Assembly: GCF_900102855.1 (NCBI RefSeq)
Contig: NZ_FMWD01000010.1
Location: 1-64,000, forward strand
DNA: 64,000 nucleotides
Direction: 5' to 3'
DNA from: Thiohalomonas denitrificans
GTDB lineage: Bacteria > Pseudomonadota > Gammaproteobacteria > Thiohalomonadales > Thiohalomonadaceae
Made by a program: the position numbers and the translations under genes. Under the pieces are notes generated by a model, which saw only the letters and a list, made by a program, of their open reading frames with translations, did no database searches and was not told where the DNA came from. Positions 17,598-25,928 of this stretch are shown here, in pieces (the first letter of the stretch is position 1; each line of letters starts with the position of its first letter).

Positions 17598-18038
17598 ATG
17601 AAGATACTGAGCACGGGGCTTATCGCCGCTGCCCTCATCACCCTCGCCGGCCCCGCCGCCGCCGAACGCTACGGTGAGCAAAGAGTGGTCTATCACGTCA
17701 ACGACTTCGCGAGAGCCAATGCCGCCCTGCGTAATATCGGCAACCATCTGGATGCCACCGGCGATGACCGCACCGACATCGTCGTAGTCACTCACAGCGG
17801 GGGGATCAACTTCCTCCTGGACAATGCCCAGGACCAGAAAGGAAACACCTTCGAAATGGGTGTTCTGGAATTGGCCAAACGGGGTGTTGAGTTTCGCGTT
17901 TGTGCCAACACCCTGAGCGCCCGCAATCTGGACGAGGGCGACTACTCGATGCTTGAAGAGGTCATCGAGGTGGTTCCCTCCGGTGTTGCCGAAGTGGCTC
18001 ATCTTCAGCAACAGGGCTATGTCCACCTGAAGCCATAG
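17598..18038 (+). CDS. Secreted DsrE-family protein
   Basis: A 146-residue protein with a clear Sec signal peptide (MKILSTGLIAAALITLAGPA, cleavage near AAA-ERYG). The mature part is a DsrE-fold domain: RVVYHVND start, TDIVVVTHSGGINFLLDNA, then VEFRVCANTLSARNL with the conserved cysteine, and a VPSGVAEVAHLQQQGYVHLKP ending. DsrE-like proteins carry or transfer sulfane sulfur; the role of periplasmic members is unclear. An aaaggagc site precedes ATG 17598. It is divergent from the ECF sigma/anti-sigma pair, whose anti-sigma factor has a related C-terminal domain. Confidence 0.88.
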   Translation: MKILSTGLIAAALITLAGPAAAERYGEQRVVYHVNDFARANAALRNIGNHLDATGDDRTDIVVVTHSGGINFLLDNAQDQKGNTFEMGVLELAKRGVEFRVCANTLSARNLDEGDYSMLEEVIEVVPSGVAEVAHLQQQGYVHLKP

Positions 18039-18231
18039 GCGCGGGCCGCACGGCAGTCGAGCCATTTGGCCGAATAGCTCGGCTGCCGGACTATGGCTTG
18101 CCGACAGATTCACCAATAAGCGGGTTGTGCGAACGTCGAAAGTCCCGCCTTGGGTAGTATGACCCGCCCATAGCTCGTTTCAATCCAGCACAGCGGTGGT
18201 ATCGATAGCTCTTCGTTGTGGCTCAATAGGT

Positions 18232-18245
18232 CGGGCTTTAGCCCG
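18232..18245. repeat. Short CGGGCTTTAGCCCG palindrome
   Basis: A perfect 6-bp stem with a TT centre, in the 324-bp gap between the DsrE gene and the outer-membrane protein gene. The motif TCGGGCTTTAGCCCGA is a frequent dispersed palindrome in proteobacterial genomes. Confidence 0.5.
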
Positions 18246-18310
18246 TCAACAGCGAAATGAACAGATAACTGCGGGGGGCCGAGTCATGGTCACAGCTACC
18301 CGGACGCGAA

Positions 18311-18332
18311 AACGGCGGGATAACCCGCCGTT
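18311..18332 (-). terminator. Rho-independent terminator of the outer-membrane protein gene
   Basis: A 9-bp perfect stem (AACGGCGGG / CCCGCCGTT) with a 4-base loop, about 30 bp past the stop of the gene at 18363. On the minus strand it runs into TTTTCGCG, giving a short T tract. Confidence 0.75.
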
Positions 18333-18362
18333 CCGCTTTTGCCAACATCCAGTAGATTCAGT

Positions 18363-19097
18363 TCAGAAGCGAAAGCCCAGCTTCGCACCGTAAGTGGTGG
18401 CATCGCCGGTCTTGTCGGCCTCAACCAGAAAATTCATCAGACCCAGGTTGAAGTTCATTCCGACAAAAGCCTTGCTCTGGCTAAAATCCTCTTCCTCAAG
18501 CCTGACCGATTCAGCACCGGTAACATTTTCGGGGGTGCTGGTCACCCACACCTGGCCGATTCCCGCATAGGGAGTCGCCATCGTAAGACCCTTGGAGACC
18601 GTCAACTCCAGACCCCTGGTGTTCAGATCGAGCTGGTCGACGCCCTGCAAGGTGGAATAGGTAGCGCGCACGGCCACAGCGGGGGTGGCGATACCGCCCT
18701 CGAGAAGGGCGTAACGAATTTCGGCCCCCAGCAGTTTAATATTAGTACTCGGCACCGTGGCATAGGAGGCACCCACATCGATACCGAAGGGGAGCCCCTT
18801 GTGGGCATGCAGCTTGGCAATCGGCAGGGTATCGAAGTTGTCATCACCGCTCATCGCCAGCTCGAAAGTCTCCGGACTCTCCAGCCTGGTGGCGGTCACC
18901 TCCATCCCGATATCGAAACCGGTCGTACCCATGGGCTCGGCCGGAGTCAGCGCCTTGTAGCTCAGCGCCGAACCCAGGTCTTCCGACACTTTCCGGAACT
19001 CATCCTGGCCCAGTTCCTGTAACTGATCCAAATCCGCCGCATCGACCGAACCGGCTGCGGCAAGCAGGGACACAGCAAGCAGTGTCACTTTGTACAT
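18363..19097 (-). CDS. Predicted outer-membrane beta-barrel protein
   Basis: A 244-residue protein with a signal peptide (MYKVTLLAVSLLAAAGSVDA, then ADLDQLQ). The mature part is rich in alternating polar/apolar strands and ends GAKLGFRF, the terminal aromatic signature of outer-membrane barrels. Segments such as PFGIDVGASYATVPSTNIKL and TPYAGIGQVWVTST look like barrel strands. I do not recognise a specific family or substrate. It has a strong ggagg ribosome-binding site and its own terminator, so it is probably monocistronic. Confidence 0.75.
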   Translation of the reverse strand: MYKVTLLAVSLLAAAGSVDAADLDQLQELGQDEFRKVSEDLGSALSYKALTPAEPMGTTGFDIGMEVTATRLESPETFELAMSGDDNFDTLPIAKLHAHKGLPFGIDVGASYATVPSTNIKLLGAEIRYALLEGGIATPAVAVRATYSTLQGVDQLDLNTRGLELTVSKGLTMATPYAGIGQVWVTSTPENVTGAESVRLEEEDFSQSKAFVGMNFNLGLMNFLVEADKTGDATTYGAKLGFRF

Positions 19098-19437
19098 ATC
19101 GAGATTCCTCCAAAAAACCCAGGCCCCGCCGCTTCACGGGAATACAGCGGCTTGTCAGCGCAGAGATAACAAAATGGCTTCACAAGAAGCACGGAAGCAG
19201 GCCTTTCATCCTTCTCCGGAAAAAACGTCTGCTCCCATATTATCCCCGGCCCCTTAGGTCACTAACAACAAAAATGAGAAAAAATGAGACCCAGTGACAA
19301 TTTTCCGGATAAAAAGTCGGGTCACTGCCGTTTGCACAAGCAGGCATTGGCGGTACGGTTCCTGGGGTTCGAGAGGAACCCAACACACTATGTCCTGTAG
19401 GATGTCATTCGTACACATGCACATGGAGAACGCCGGA
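19098..19437. other. Divergent intergenic region
   Basis: A 340-bp region between the outer-membrane protein and the GATase gene, carrying both promoters. An inverted repeat CAGTGAC (19292-19298) / GTCACTG (19321-19327) is visible. I see no gene. Confidence 0.4.
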
Positions 19438-20148
19438 ATGAACACCTCTTCTGCACCGCCACAGGTGACCGTTGTCCGCCACATGGCCTTCGAGGATCTG
19501 GGCGTCTTTGCGGACGTCTTTAGGACCCGCGGGCTCATCCCTTCCACCATCGATGCAGGAGTCGATGACCTGGCCCCTTTGGAAGAGGCCGATCTGGCTG
19601 TGGTACTGGGTGGCCCCATCGGTGTTTACGAGACCGACCGCTACCCCTTCCTGAAACAGGAACTCAGCCTGCTGGAGAAGCGCCTCGCTGCGGGGCGTCC
19701 GACCCTTGGAATCTGCCTCGGTGCACAGCTCATCGTTCGTGCGCTGGGGGGACGGGTCTATCCCGGCGGCAGCAAGGAGATCGGCTGGGGGAGTGTACGA
19801 CTGACGGAAGCGGGCAAACACTCCTGCCTGGCGGCAATCGAGACACAACCGGTGCTGCACTGGCATGGCGATACTTTCGATTGCCCGACAGGTGCACAGC
19901 TGCTGGCAGGCACCGAGCTCTATCCCAACCAGGCGTTTTCCTACGGCAGCAATGTCCTCGCCCTGCAGTTTCACGCTGAAGCCGACAGCCGCCGCATCGA
20001 ACAGTGGCTGATCGGGCACACCAGCGAGCTCACCACAGCGGACATCGATGTACCGACCTTGCGCGAGGCCAGTCAGGTTCACGGCGAGGGGCTGCGTGCG
20101 GCCGGTCGCAAACTGCTGTCGGACTGGCTCGATCAGATCGAATGGTAA
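19438..20148 (+). CDS. Class I glutamine amidotransferase-like protein
   Basis: A 236-residue stand-alone class I GATase domain. It has the nucleophile elbow GICLGAQLI, an oxyanion-region VVLGGPIGVYE, and the catalytic His in LQFHAEAD. Such stand-alone proteins of the GMP-synthase-like type are mostly of unknown substrate; some act on gamma-glutamyl compounds. The ATG at 19438 was chosen for its ggag site 9 bp upstream; the open frame starts at 19294. Its stop overlaps the start of the MOSC gene (ATGGTAA), so the pair is coupled. Confidence 0.85.
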   Translation: MNTSSAPPQVTVVRHMAFEDLGVFADVFRTRGLIPSTIDAGVDDLAPLEEADLAVVLGGPIGVYETDRYPFLKQELSLLEKRLAAGRPTLGICLGAQLIVRALGGRVYPGGSKEIGWGSVRLTEAGKHSCLAAIETQPVLHWHGDTFDCPTGAQLLAGTELYPNQAFSYGSNVLALQFHAEADSRRIEQWLIGHTSELTTADIDVPTLREASQVHGEGLRAAGRKLLSDWLDQIEW

Positions 20149-20852
20149 GCAAGGATCTTGTGCTTCCAACCGTTCGCCTGCTCGGCTTACGCAGGGGCCG
20201 CGCGGAGCCGTTCGGTCCGGGAAGTGAGCCAAGTGCCATCCGCAAGCAGCCCTTTGCTGCCCGGATACGGGTTACCCGTCTCGGACTGGTGGGAGATGAA
20301 CAGGCAGACCGGCGCCATCATGGTGGACCGGACAAAGCCCTGCACCACTACCCCGCCGAACACTACGCCAGCTGGCGGGCGAAGCTTCCCGAACTGACAC
20401 CGCGAATGGAAGTGGGTGGATTCGGCGAGAATCTCTCCACTCTGGGATTGCACGAGGAGAACGTCTGCGTGGGTGATATCTTTCGCCTGGGCAGTGCCAC
20501 TATTCAGGCCTCGCAAGCCCGGCAACCCTGCTGGAAACTCAATATCCGTTTCGGCCTGCCCGACATGGCGAGGCGTGTCCAGGATAGTGGGCGCACCGGA
20601 TGGTACTACCGCGTCCTCGAGGAGGGAGAGACAGGACCGGATGACACCCTCGAGTGCATCGAGCGTCCACACCCGGACTGGACACTCGGGCGGGTACTGC
20701 ACACGCTCTATCACGATTGCCTCAATGGTGAAGCCCTGTCCGCCCTGGCCGGATTGGAAGCACTCGCTCCCGGCTGGCGGACACTGGCAGCAAAGCGTCT
20801 TTCCAGCGGAGTAGTCGAAGAGTGGTCACGCCGACTCAACACGCCTGACTGA
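20142..20852 (+). CDS. MOSC domain protein, YiiM-like
   Basis: A 236-residue MOSC domain protein. The conserved segments GDEQADRRHHGGPDKALHHY, GGFGENLSTLGL and SQARQPCWKLNIRFG, with the MOSC cysteine, match the YiiM subgroup. MOSC proteins handle molybdenum cofactor-bound sulfur or act as Moco-dependent reductases; E. coli YiiM reduces N-hydroxylated bases. The C-terminal 60 residues match the YiiM alpha extension. It starts inside the end of the GATase gene. Confidence 0.88.
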   Translation: MVSKDLVLPTVRLLGLRRGRAEPFGPGSEPSAIRKQPFAARIRVTRLGLVGDEQADRRHHGGPDKALHHYPAEHYASWRAKLPELTPRMEVGGFGENLSTLGLHEENVCVGDIFRLGSATIQASQARQPCWKLNIRFGLPDMARRVQDSGRTGWYYRVLEEGETGPDDTLECIERPHPDWTLGRVLHTLYHDCLNGEALSALAGLEALAPGWRTLAAKRLSSGVVEEWSRRLNTPD

Positions 20853-20878
20853 TTACCTACACCGTCGCCGCACCCCGG

Positions 20879-21544
20879 CTACTCCTTCAGCTCGATGTGA
20901 AGCTTCCCCTCCACCACCTCGATCTCCTCCACACCATCCGCAAAGGACTGCCAGAATCCCGGGCTGGTGCCGAATTCCTGTACCAGGTCGATGTTTTTCA
21001 GGTTGCCGAGCCAAGCATTGGGCACGGGCACACCCCAGAGACTGACACCCCTCAGGATAATTACCGGGCGGCCCTGGGCGTAACGCATCTCCATCCCTGC
21101 CGTGACCCTGAGGGTTCTCCCGCCAAGGATGGGGAAGTCCGGATCCAGCGGCACCAGCAACTCGGCGCTGGCGAGATCGTCGGACAGATCGATGGCGAGA
21201 CGGTGGGCCAAATCCGTGTTTCTGGCCAGCAAGGCATTCAGCTCCTTTTCTGTCAGGGCAATCTCGCGGCTGGCGCCCTCCTCCGAATAGGGTTCGGGGC
21301 TGGGCGGGGAGCGGCCCTCGCGCGCGCTGCCCCTGGCGGGGTCAAGACGTTGCAGCTTCTGCTCCAGGACCCGCTCCTCTTGCTGATCAAGGGTGACCGG
21401 CTTGAATTCGCCGGGGAAGAGTACGACAAAGATCAGCCACAGGGTAACGCCCACCGAGAGCAGCACGGTAAGAAGGACCAGGCCGATGATCTTCCATGTG
21501 GAAATCGTTTTGACCGGGGTGGGTTCCTGGTTATCGGAGGTCAT
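20879..21544 (-). CDS. Membrane-anchored protein of unknown function
   Basis: A 221-residue protein with a short cytoplasmic N-terminus, one membrane segment (about 18-40, IIGLVLLTVLLSVGVTLWLI) and a soluble, probably periplasmic, remainder. Recognisable features are a charged linker with prolines, the segment LTEKELNALLARNTDLAHRL and a beta-rich C-terminal half. The pattern recalls small lipid-binding-like anchored proteins found widely in gammaproteobacteria, but I cannot assign a function. Start ATG 21544 was chosen over an upstream ATG at 21577 because it directly precedes the anchor and has an agagg site. Confidence 0.7.
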   Translation of the reverse strand: MTSDNQEPTPVKTISTWKIIGLVLLTVLLSVGVTLWLIFVVLFPGEFKPVTLDQQEERVLEQKLQRLDPARGSAREGRSPPSPEPYSEEGASREIALTEKELNALLARNTDLAHRLAIDLSDDLASAELLVPLDPDFPILGGRTLRVTAGMEMRYAQGRPVIILRGVSLWGVPVPNAWLGNLKNIDLVQEFGTSPGFWQSFADGVEEIEVVEGKLHIELKE

Positions 21545-21570
21545 TTTTCTTGCCTCTGCTTCGGAGAAAT

Positions 21571-21622
21571 GGTGCATTTAAAGAATGCACCCTACGAAAC
21601 CCACAACGCGTAGGGCGCATTC
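21571..21622. repeat. Nested palindromic repeat
   Basis: Two nested dyads: GGTGCATT (21571-21578) pairs with AATGCACC (21584-21591), and GAATGCACCCTACG (21583-21596) pairs with CGTAGGGCGCATTC (21609-21622) with one mismatch. This resembles the CCTACG/CGTAGGGTGC class of dispersed palindromes. It fills part of the 414-bp gap before the His-rich gene; the rest shows nothing else. Confidence 0.65.
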
Positions 21623-21958
21623 TTGACGCGCCGCCTTCGTGCCATAAAACCGATGGATTTTCAGAGCGCACCAGCCATCGCATGAGGGCTCAACCAAATG
21701 CGCCGGCCGGCCCCACTCGCCTCCTGCGATTACCCCTGATGGTGAACCCTGTTCAATGTTTCGGGAAACCGCAGGCCCCCGGGTTTTCAACAGAAGTCCC
21801 TTTTACTGTAACCCATCTATACCCCTCCATGTTTTTCGTTCAGCTGCCGTTCAGGGTCCCCGGCATAACCTGAGCCTCAACCTGGAAAGAACAACGAACG
21901 TTTTTGTTCTGACAGGAAATGGGGACAACACCGTCCCAGCCTGAGAAGGAGACTGACC

Positions 21959-22384
21959 ATGAAAAAAAGAACCTGGATTTCCACCCTTGCCCTGGGTGTC
22001 ATTCTCGGCACCACACTGGCCCTGCCCGCCACCGCTTCGGCCCACGAGTTCGGCAATGAGCGGCCGGCCAAGGTGTTCAAGATCGCCGGGCGTCACGGTG
22101 ATCTGGATCGCGGCCACTGGGAGCGCCGCAAGGTGACATCGCACCACAATTCCAAACACCGTTCCAAACACAACAAACGCGATTACAGAGACCAGCACCG
22201 CCACGGCCACAATCGCCGGGACTACCGCCCGGTGAAGCGGCACCGTGGATACGGTCACAAGCGGGGACACCACAAACAGCGTCATGATCGCCGCGGCTAC
22301 CGTCCGGTGAGACAGCATCGCGACCACCATCGCCACCGAGAGGATGGCGTGCGGGTACACATTGACTACGACTTCCGGTTATAA
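21959..22384 (+). CDS. Secreted His/Arg/Lys-rich protein
   Basis: A 141-residue protein with a Sec signal peptide (MKKRTWISTLALGVILGTTL, cleavage near ASA-HEFG). The mature part is extremely basic and His-rich, with short repeats such as RRDYRPVKRHRGYGHKRGHH and RRGYRPVRQHRDHHRHRE, and ends in DYDFRL. Such composition suggests metal or polyanion binding at the envelope; no defined family is recognised. A gaaggaga ribosome-binding site precedes the ATG. It lies directly before a PepSY/two-component cassette on the same strand and may be one of its targets. Confidence 0.75.
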   Translation: MKKRTWISTLALGVILGTTLALPATASAHEFGNERPAKVFKIAGRHGDLDRGHWERRKVTSHHNSKHRSKHNKRDYRDQHRHGHNRRDYRPVKRHRGYGHKRGHHKQRHDRRGYRPVRQHRDHHRHREDGVRVHIDYDFRL

Positions 22385-22439
22385 AGGGACATCTAACACA
22401 TCTAATAATCCAACGCGGATTTCGTTGTGCCCTAAACAC

Positions 22440-22468
22440 AGTGGCCGGAAGCGTGACTTCCGGCCACT
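22440..22468. terminator. Strong hairpin after the His-rich gene
   Basis: A perfect 12-bp stem (AGTGGCCGGAAG / CTTCCGGCCACT) with a 5-base loop, 55 bp past the His-rich gene stop. The T tract after it is weak, so termination is likely but not certain. Confidence 0.5.
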
Positions 22469-22551
22469 CTTCACAGGAGTGAACCCACGTTGGAAAAGGT
22501 CGGGCCACTAGCTGTATTCTCATTTCCGTGGTTAAACCCGGTATACCTGCG

Positions 22552-22827
22552 ATGAAACGATTTACCGCCGCAATGCTTCTGTGCCTGGCCCTCGGCGCGC
22601 AGGCCCTCCTGGCGGCGCCCGAGGGGTATGGATCAAACCGTGTCACGGTAGCCCAGGCCTCGGGCATGACCCTCAAACAGGCGGCAGCACAGGTACGCAG
22701 GGAGACCGGCGGGCGCATTCTATCCGCCGAAACGGTGCGAGAGAAAGGCCGCAAGGTCCACCGAATCAAGGTGCTGACCCAGGATCAAAAAGTGCGCATC
22801 GTCCGTATCGAGGCCAACGGGAGGTAA
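22552..22827 (+). CDS. Small secreted PepSY-domain protein
   Basis: A 91-residue protein with a signal peptide (MKRFTAAMLLCLALGAQALL) and a single PepSY domain: MTLKQAAAQVRRETGGRILS followed by HRIKVLTQDQKVRIVRIEA. Small PepSY proteins encoded next to PhoPQ-type systems are thought to modulate the sensor or bind envelope ligands. ATG 22552 was preferred to a GTG at 22528. The stop is 7 bp before the response regulator, so the three genes form an operon. Confidence 0.82.
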   Translation: MKRFTAAMLLCLALGAQALLAAPEGYGSNRVTVAQASGMTLKQAAAQVRRETGGRILSAETVREKGRKVHRIKVLTQDQKVRIVRIEANGR

Positions 22828-22834
22828 AGCCGGC

Positions 22835-23512
22835 ATGCGCATCCTGCTGATCGAGGATGAGACCACACTGCTAGAGCAGATCCGCCAGCATCTGGAGGCC
22901 GGCGGCCATGCCGTGGATACCAGCGGCGACGGCAAGGAGGGACTGTTTCTTGCCAGCGAGTACCCGGTGGACCTCGCGGTGGTGGACCTGGGCCTGCCCG
23001 GCATGCCGGGGCTGGACATCATTCGGGCCCTGCGCGCCCGGGGCTACGACATGCCCATCCTTATCCTTACCGCCCGGGGCAAGTGGGAGGAGAAGGTCAC
23101 CGGCCTTGAGTCCGGGGCGGACGACTATCTGGTCAAACCATTCCACATGGAAGAGCTGCTGGCACGGGTGAAGGCGCTGCTGCGCCGCGCCACCGGCACC
23201 GGCCGGGATGAGCGGAGTTTTGGTCCGCTGCGGCTGGATACCAGCGGACAGAGTGTCAGCCTCAATGGCACACCGGTGGAGCTGACGGCCTATGAATACC
23301 GCCTGCTGGAGTATCTGGCACGCCATCCCGGAAAGGTGATCGCCAAGGCCGAACTGGCCGACTACCTCTACCCCCACGACGATGACCGCGACAGCAATGT
23401 AATAGAGGTATTGATCGGTCGGCTGCGACGCAAAATCGATCCGGAGAATAGCACCAGACCCATCGAAACCCTGCGTGGACGCGGTTACCGCTTCAATCTG
23501 GAACCGACGTGA
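22835..23512 (+). CDS. OmpR/PhoP-family response regulator
   Basis: A 225-residue regulator with an N-terminal receiver (acidic pocket in LIEDE, phosphoacceptor Asp in LAVVDLGLPGMPGLD, Lys in YLVKPF) and a C-terminal winged helix (ELTAYEYRLLEYLARHPGKV and SNVIEVLIGRLRRKI). It pairs with the kinase that overlaps its stop. The PepSY neighbour and the basic, His-rich protein upstream suggest control of envelope or metal stress; the stimulus is not visible. Confidence 0.92.
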   Translation: MRILLIEDETTLLEQIRQHLEAGGHAVDTSGDGKEGLFLASEYPVDLAVVDLGLPGMPGLDIIRALRARGYDMPILILTARGKWEEKVTGLESGADDYLVKPFHMEELLARVKALLRRATGTGRDERSFGPLRLDTSGQSVSLNGTPVELTAYEYRLLEYLARHPGKVIAKAELADYLYPHDDDRDSNVIEVLIGRLRRKIDPENSTRPIETLRGRGYRFNLEPT

Positions 23513-24834
23513 TCTCCCTCTCGACCCGAGTGAGCCTGAGTGCGGCGATGGTGCTGGCGATCTTTATCGCCGCCACTGCCGTGGCGCTGGAGCGTGCGTT
23601 CGAGGACAGTGCCCGTTCAGCGATGCATGAACGGCTCTTCGCACAACTTTATCTGATCATGGCCGCCACCGAGGTGAACAGCGAAGGAGAGCTGCAGATG
23701 CCTGCGCAGTTGGGTGAGCCGCGCCTCAACCTGCCCGGTTCGGGGCTTTACGCCCGGATCGAACGGACGAAGGGAGAGGTACTGTGGCAGTCCGTTTCCG
23801 CCCTGGGCCTGGAACTACCCACCCGCTCCACCACGGCGCTGGAATCCGACCGGTTCACCCATTGGCCACCCGGTGAGGAGGAGTATTTCCTCGCCACGCT
23901 GGACATCGAATGGGAGAGCGAAGCAGGCAGCATTCCCTTGACCTTCAGGGTGATGGAAGCCCCCGACGCCTTTCACCAGCAGATGACACGCTACCGCCAC
24001 AGCCTATGGGGCTGGCTGGGGGCTATGGCCTTTTTGCTGTTGCTGGCGCTGGCCGGTGCGCTGGTCTGGGGGCTACGGCCACTGCGTACCGTCGCCGGGG
24101 AGGTACGGGCCATCGAATCGGGGAAGCAGCAAAGCCTGCAGCGTGATTATCCGAAGGAGATCCGCCGCCTCACCGACAACATCAACGCCCTGCTGCACCA
24201 CGAGCGGGCACAGCAGCTGCGACACAAGAATGCCCTGGCCGATCTCGCCCACAGCCTGAAAACGCCACTGGCGGTACTGCGCGGTCTGGGCGGAAGCGAG
24301 CGTTCACCCGTTATCGACGAACAAATCGCCACCATGGACAACATCGTGCAGTACCAGCTGCAGCGGGCCTCCACCGCCGGACGCTCGGCGCTGGCCACGC
24401 CCGTCGACGTGGCGCCGCTGGCCGAACGGCTGCTGGCCACGCTGCAGAAGGTCTATCGCGACAAAACCGTCGAGGTAGAGAAGCAGCTTGATGGCGACTG
24501 TCGCTTCCGAGGTGACGAAGGCGATCTGATGGAGCTGTTGGGAAACCTGCTGGATAACGCCTGGAAGTGGGCCGGAAGAAAGATCTGGCTACGGGTGGAA
24601 GGTGGAGATCACGATAGCCGGTTCACCATCACCGTAGAGGATGATGGCCCCGGCATCGAGGCAGAGCGAGCCGAACAGGTGCTGGCCCGTGGCGTACGCC
24701 TCGACGAAGCCACACCCGGACACGGCATCGGCCTGCCGATGGTGCGTGACATTGTTACGGCCTACGAGGGAACGGTGGCCATTGAGCACTCCAGCCACGG
24801 CGGAGCACGCATCGTGGTCCGGCTGCCTCAGTAG
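23509..24834 (+). CDS. PhoQ-like sensor histidine kinase
   Basis: A 441-residue kinase starting with GTG that overlaps the regulator stop by 4 bp. It has an N-terminal membrane segment, a periplasmic domain (about 30-160), a second membrane segment (about 165-190), HAMP-like linker, the H-box ALADLAHSLKTPLAVLRG with the phosphorylated His, the N-box LLGNLLDNAWKWA and the G-box DDGPGIEAE with GHGIGLPMV. The H-box and N-box (ADLAHSLKTPL, NLLDNAWKW) are of the PhoQ type. Confidence 0.92.
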   Translation: MISLSTRVSLSAAMVLAIFIAATAVALERAFEDSARSAMHERLFAQLYLIMAATEVNSEGELQMPAQLGEPRLNLPGSGLYARIERTKGEVLWQSVSALGLELPTRSTTALESDRFTHWPPGEEEYFLATLDIEWESEAGSIPLTFRVMEAPDAFHQQMTRYRHSLWGWLGAMAFLLLLALAGALVWGLRPLRTVAGEVRAIESGKQQSLQRDYPKEIRRLTDNINALLHHERAQQLRHKNALADLAHSLKTPLAVLRGLGGSERSPVIDEQIATMDNIVQYQLQRASTAGRSALATPVDVAPLAERLLATLQKVYRDKTVEVEKQLDGDCRFRGDEGDLMELLGNLLDNAWKWAGRKIWLRVEGGDHDSRFTITVEDDGPGIEAERAEQVLARGVRLDEATPGHGIGLPMVRDIVTAYEGTVAIEHSSHGGARIVVRLPQ

Positions 24835-24840
24835 GCAGAC

Positions 24841-25263
24841 TTAGCGTTCCGCTTCCCCCTTCTGCCGCGCCGTGGCAAGCTCCTTGAAGGTTACCGGCCG
24901 GGCGTCATTATCCCACGCGGTACGTGTGTAGTTGATCAAATCGAGCAATTCGCTGTCATTGACACGCCCTATATAGCCGATGGGCGGCATTCTGCCCGAA
25001 TACACCTGGTGGTCGACGATCAGACCACCGTGATAGCCGAAAATAACCCGACTTAAATAGACCTGGATCTCCTCCGGGTCGTCGCTGGTGACCCGCTGGT
25101 GGCCCGCAACAGGTGGAACGATCCCCGGAATGCCCTTGCCGTCAGGCTGGTGACACACCGCGCAATGCTGAAGATAAAGCGCCTCACCTGAATCATTGGC
25201 CGCGGGTACTACCGTCATCCACAGCAGCAAAACCAACCCGACCAACCGCGCGACGTAATCCAT
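24841..25263 (-). CDS. Small monoheme cytochrome c
   Basis: A 140-residue exported class I cytochrome c. After the signal segment (LVGLVLLLWMTVVPA) it has one heme site, CAVCHQ, with GKGIPGIVPP next to it and the distal Met in SGRMPPIGY. It probably shuttles electrons in the periplasm or feeds a terminal oxidase or reductase. ATG 25263 was chosen because it begins the signal peptide after a gggga site; the open frame extends to 25362. Its gene is convergent with the PhoQ-like kinase. Confidence 0.85.
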   Translation of the reverse strand: MDYVARLVGLVLLLWMTVVPAANDSGEALYLQHCAVCHQPDGKGIPGIVPPVAGHQRVTSDDPEEIQVYLSRVIFGYHGGLIVDHQVYSGRMPPIGYIGRVNDSELLDLINYTRTAWDNDARPVTFKELATARQKGEAER

Positions 25264-25347
25264 TTGCCATCCCCTGCAAACCGTCCGTTGTTTTGTCCCT
25301 GACTGCCATAAAAATAGCAGAAACCACCTCGGACACGGTGAACTGGT

Positions 25348-25421
25348 AACCACGGGGTACACGGGGTAAGACCAGTTGTTCGGATTTTTTCTCCCCCGTG
25401 CGCCTCGTGTACCCCGTGGTT
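25348..25421. repeat. Palindromic dispersed repeat, copy 2
   Basis: A 74-bp copy of the element at 4096-4176. The left arm is identical (25348-25366) and the right arm (25403-25421) has one mismatch. The centre again contains TTGTTCGG followed by a T run. It lies upstream of the cytochrome c gene. Confidence 0.85.
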
Positions 25422-25452
25422 ATTCGGCTGACCAAAGCGGCCCTGCAACCCT

Positions 25453-25587
25453 TCAGCGGATGAGCCCAATCAGCCCGACGGCAATAAGGTAGGCCGCAAC
25501 CACAAATCGGAACAGGCGCGGGACGATCAGACTGACGATGCCGGCGACGAGCGCCAGAACAGGAAGGAGCTGGAGGTGAATGGTCAT
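25453..25587 (-). CDS. DUF3096 small membrane protein
   Basis: A 44-residue protein, MTIHLQLLPVLALVAGIVSL then IVPRLFRFVVAAYLIAVGLI and GLIR. The two hydrophobic stretches separated by a VPR turn and the MTIHLQ start match the DUF3096 family of tiny inner-membrane proteins of unknown function. ATG at 25585-25587 is preceded by a plausible ribosome-binding site. It is located between two palindromic repeats. Confidence 0.8.
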   Translation of the reverse strand: MTIHLQLLPVLALVAGIVSLIVPRLFRFVVAAYLIAVGLIGLIR

Positions 25588-25726
25588 GGAGATTTCCCTG
25601 TTATCAATAGGTCAGCGCTGAAGCCGAACGGCTGCAGCGCACGCAGTAGACCACATTTCTCTCCATTTCCACCGTGAAGACCCTCTCGAAATCGTACACC
25701 TGAAACTGGTTAGGAAGCGCTGGTGG

Positions 25727-25870
25727 TCCATGCGGGAAATAGCGCACTCAGCCGGTCTCACAAGCGCTCCGGCCAAGCGCAGGAGCGATCGTAGCCAATT
25801 CAAACCGACAAGCCAGCCGAGGAGAGCTTGTGAGCCGGCCCGAAGGGAGCCCCGCTATTTTCCGCATGGA
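25727..25870. repeat. 144-bp inverted-repeat element
   Basis: The ends TCCATGCGGGAAATAGCG (25727-25744) and CGCTATTTTCCGCATGGA (25853-25870) are inverted repeats with one mismatch in 18. Inner segments continue the symmetry (CTCACAAGC / GCTTGTGAG, and GCTCC / GGAGC at the centre). The element looks like a MITE or REP cluster. It fills most of the 341-bp gap before the YfaZ-like gene; no coding frame is convincing. Confidence 0.7.
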
Positions 25871-25928
25871 CTAAGACCGGCCTTCGCTGTCGCCCTCCTC
25901 CTGCGCGACCCAACGGTTCCGATTGCCG

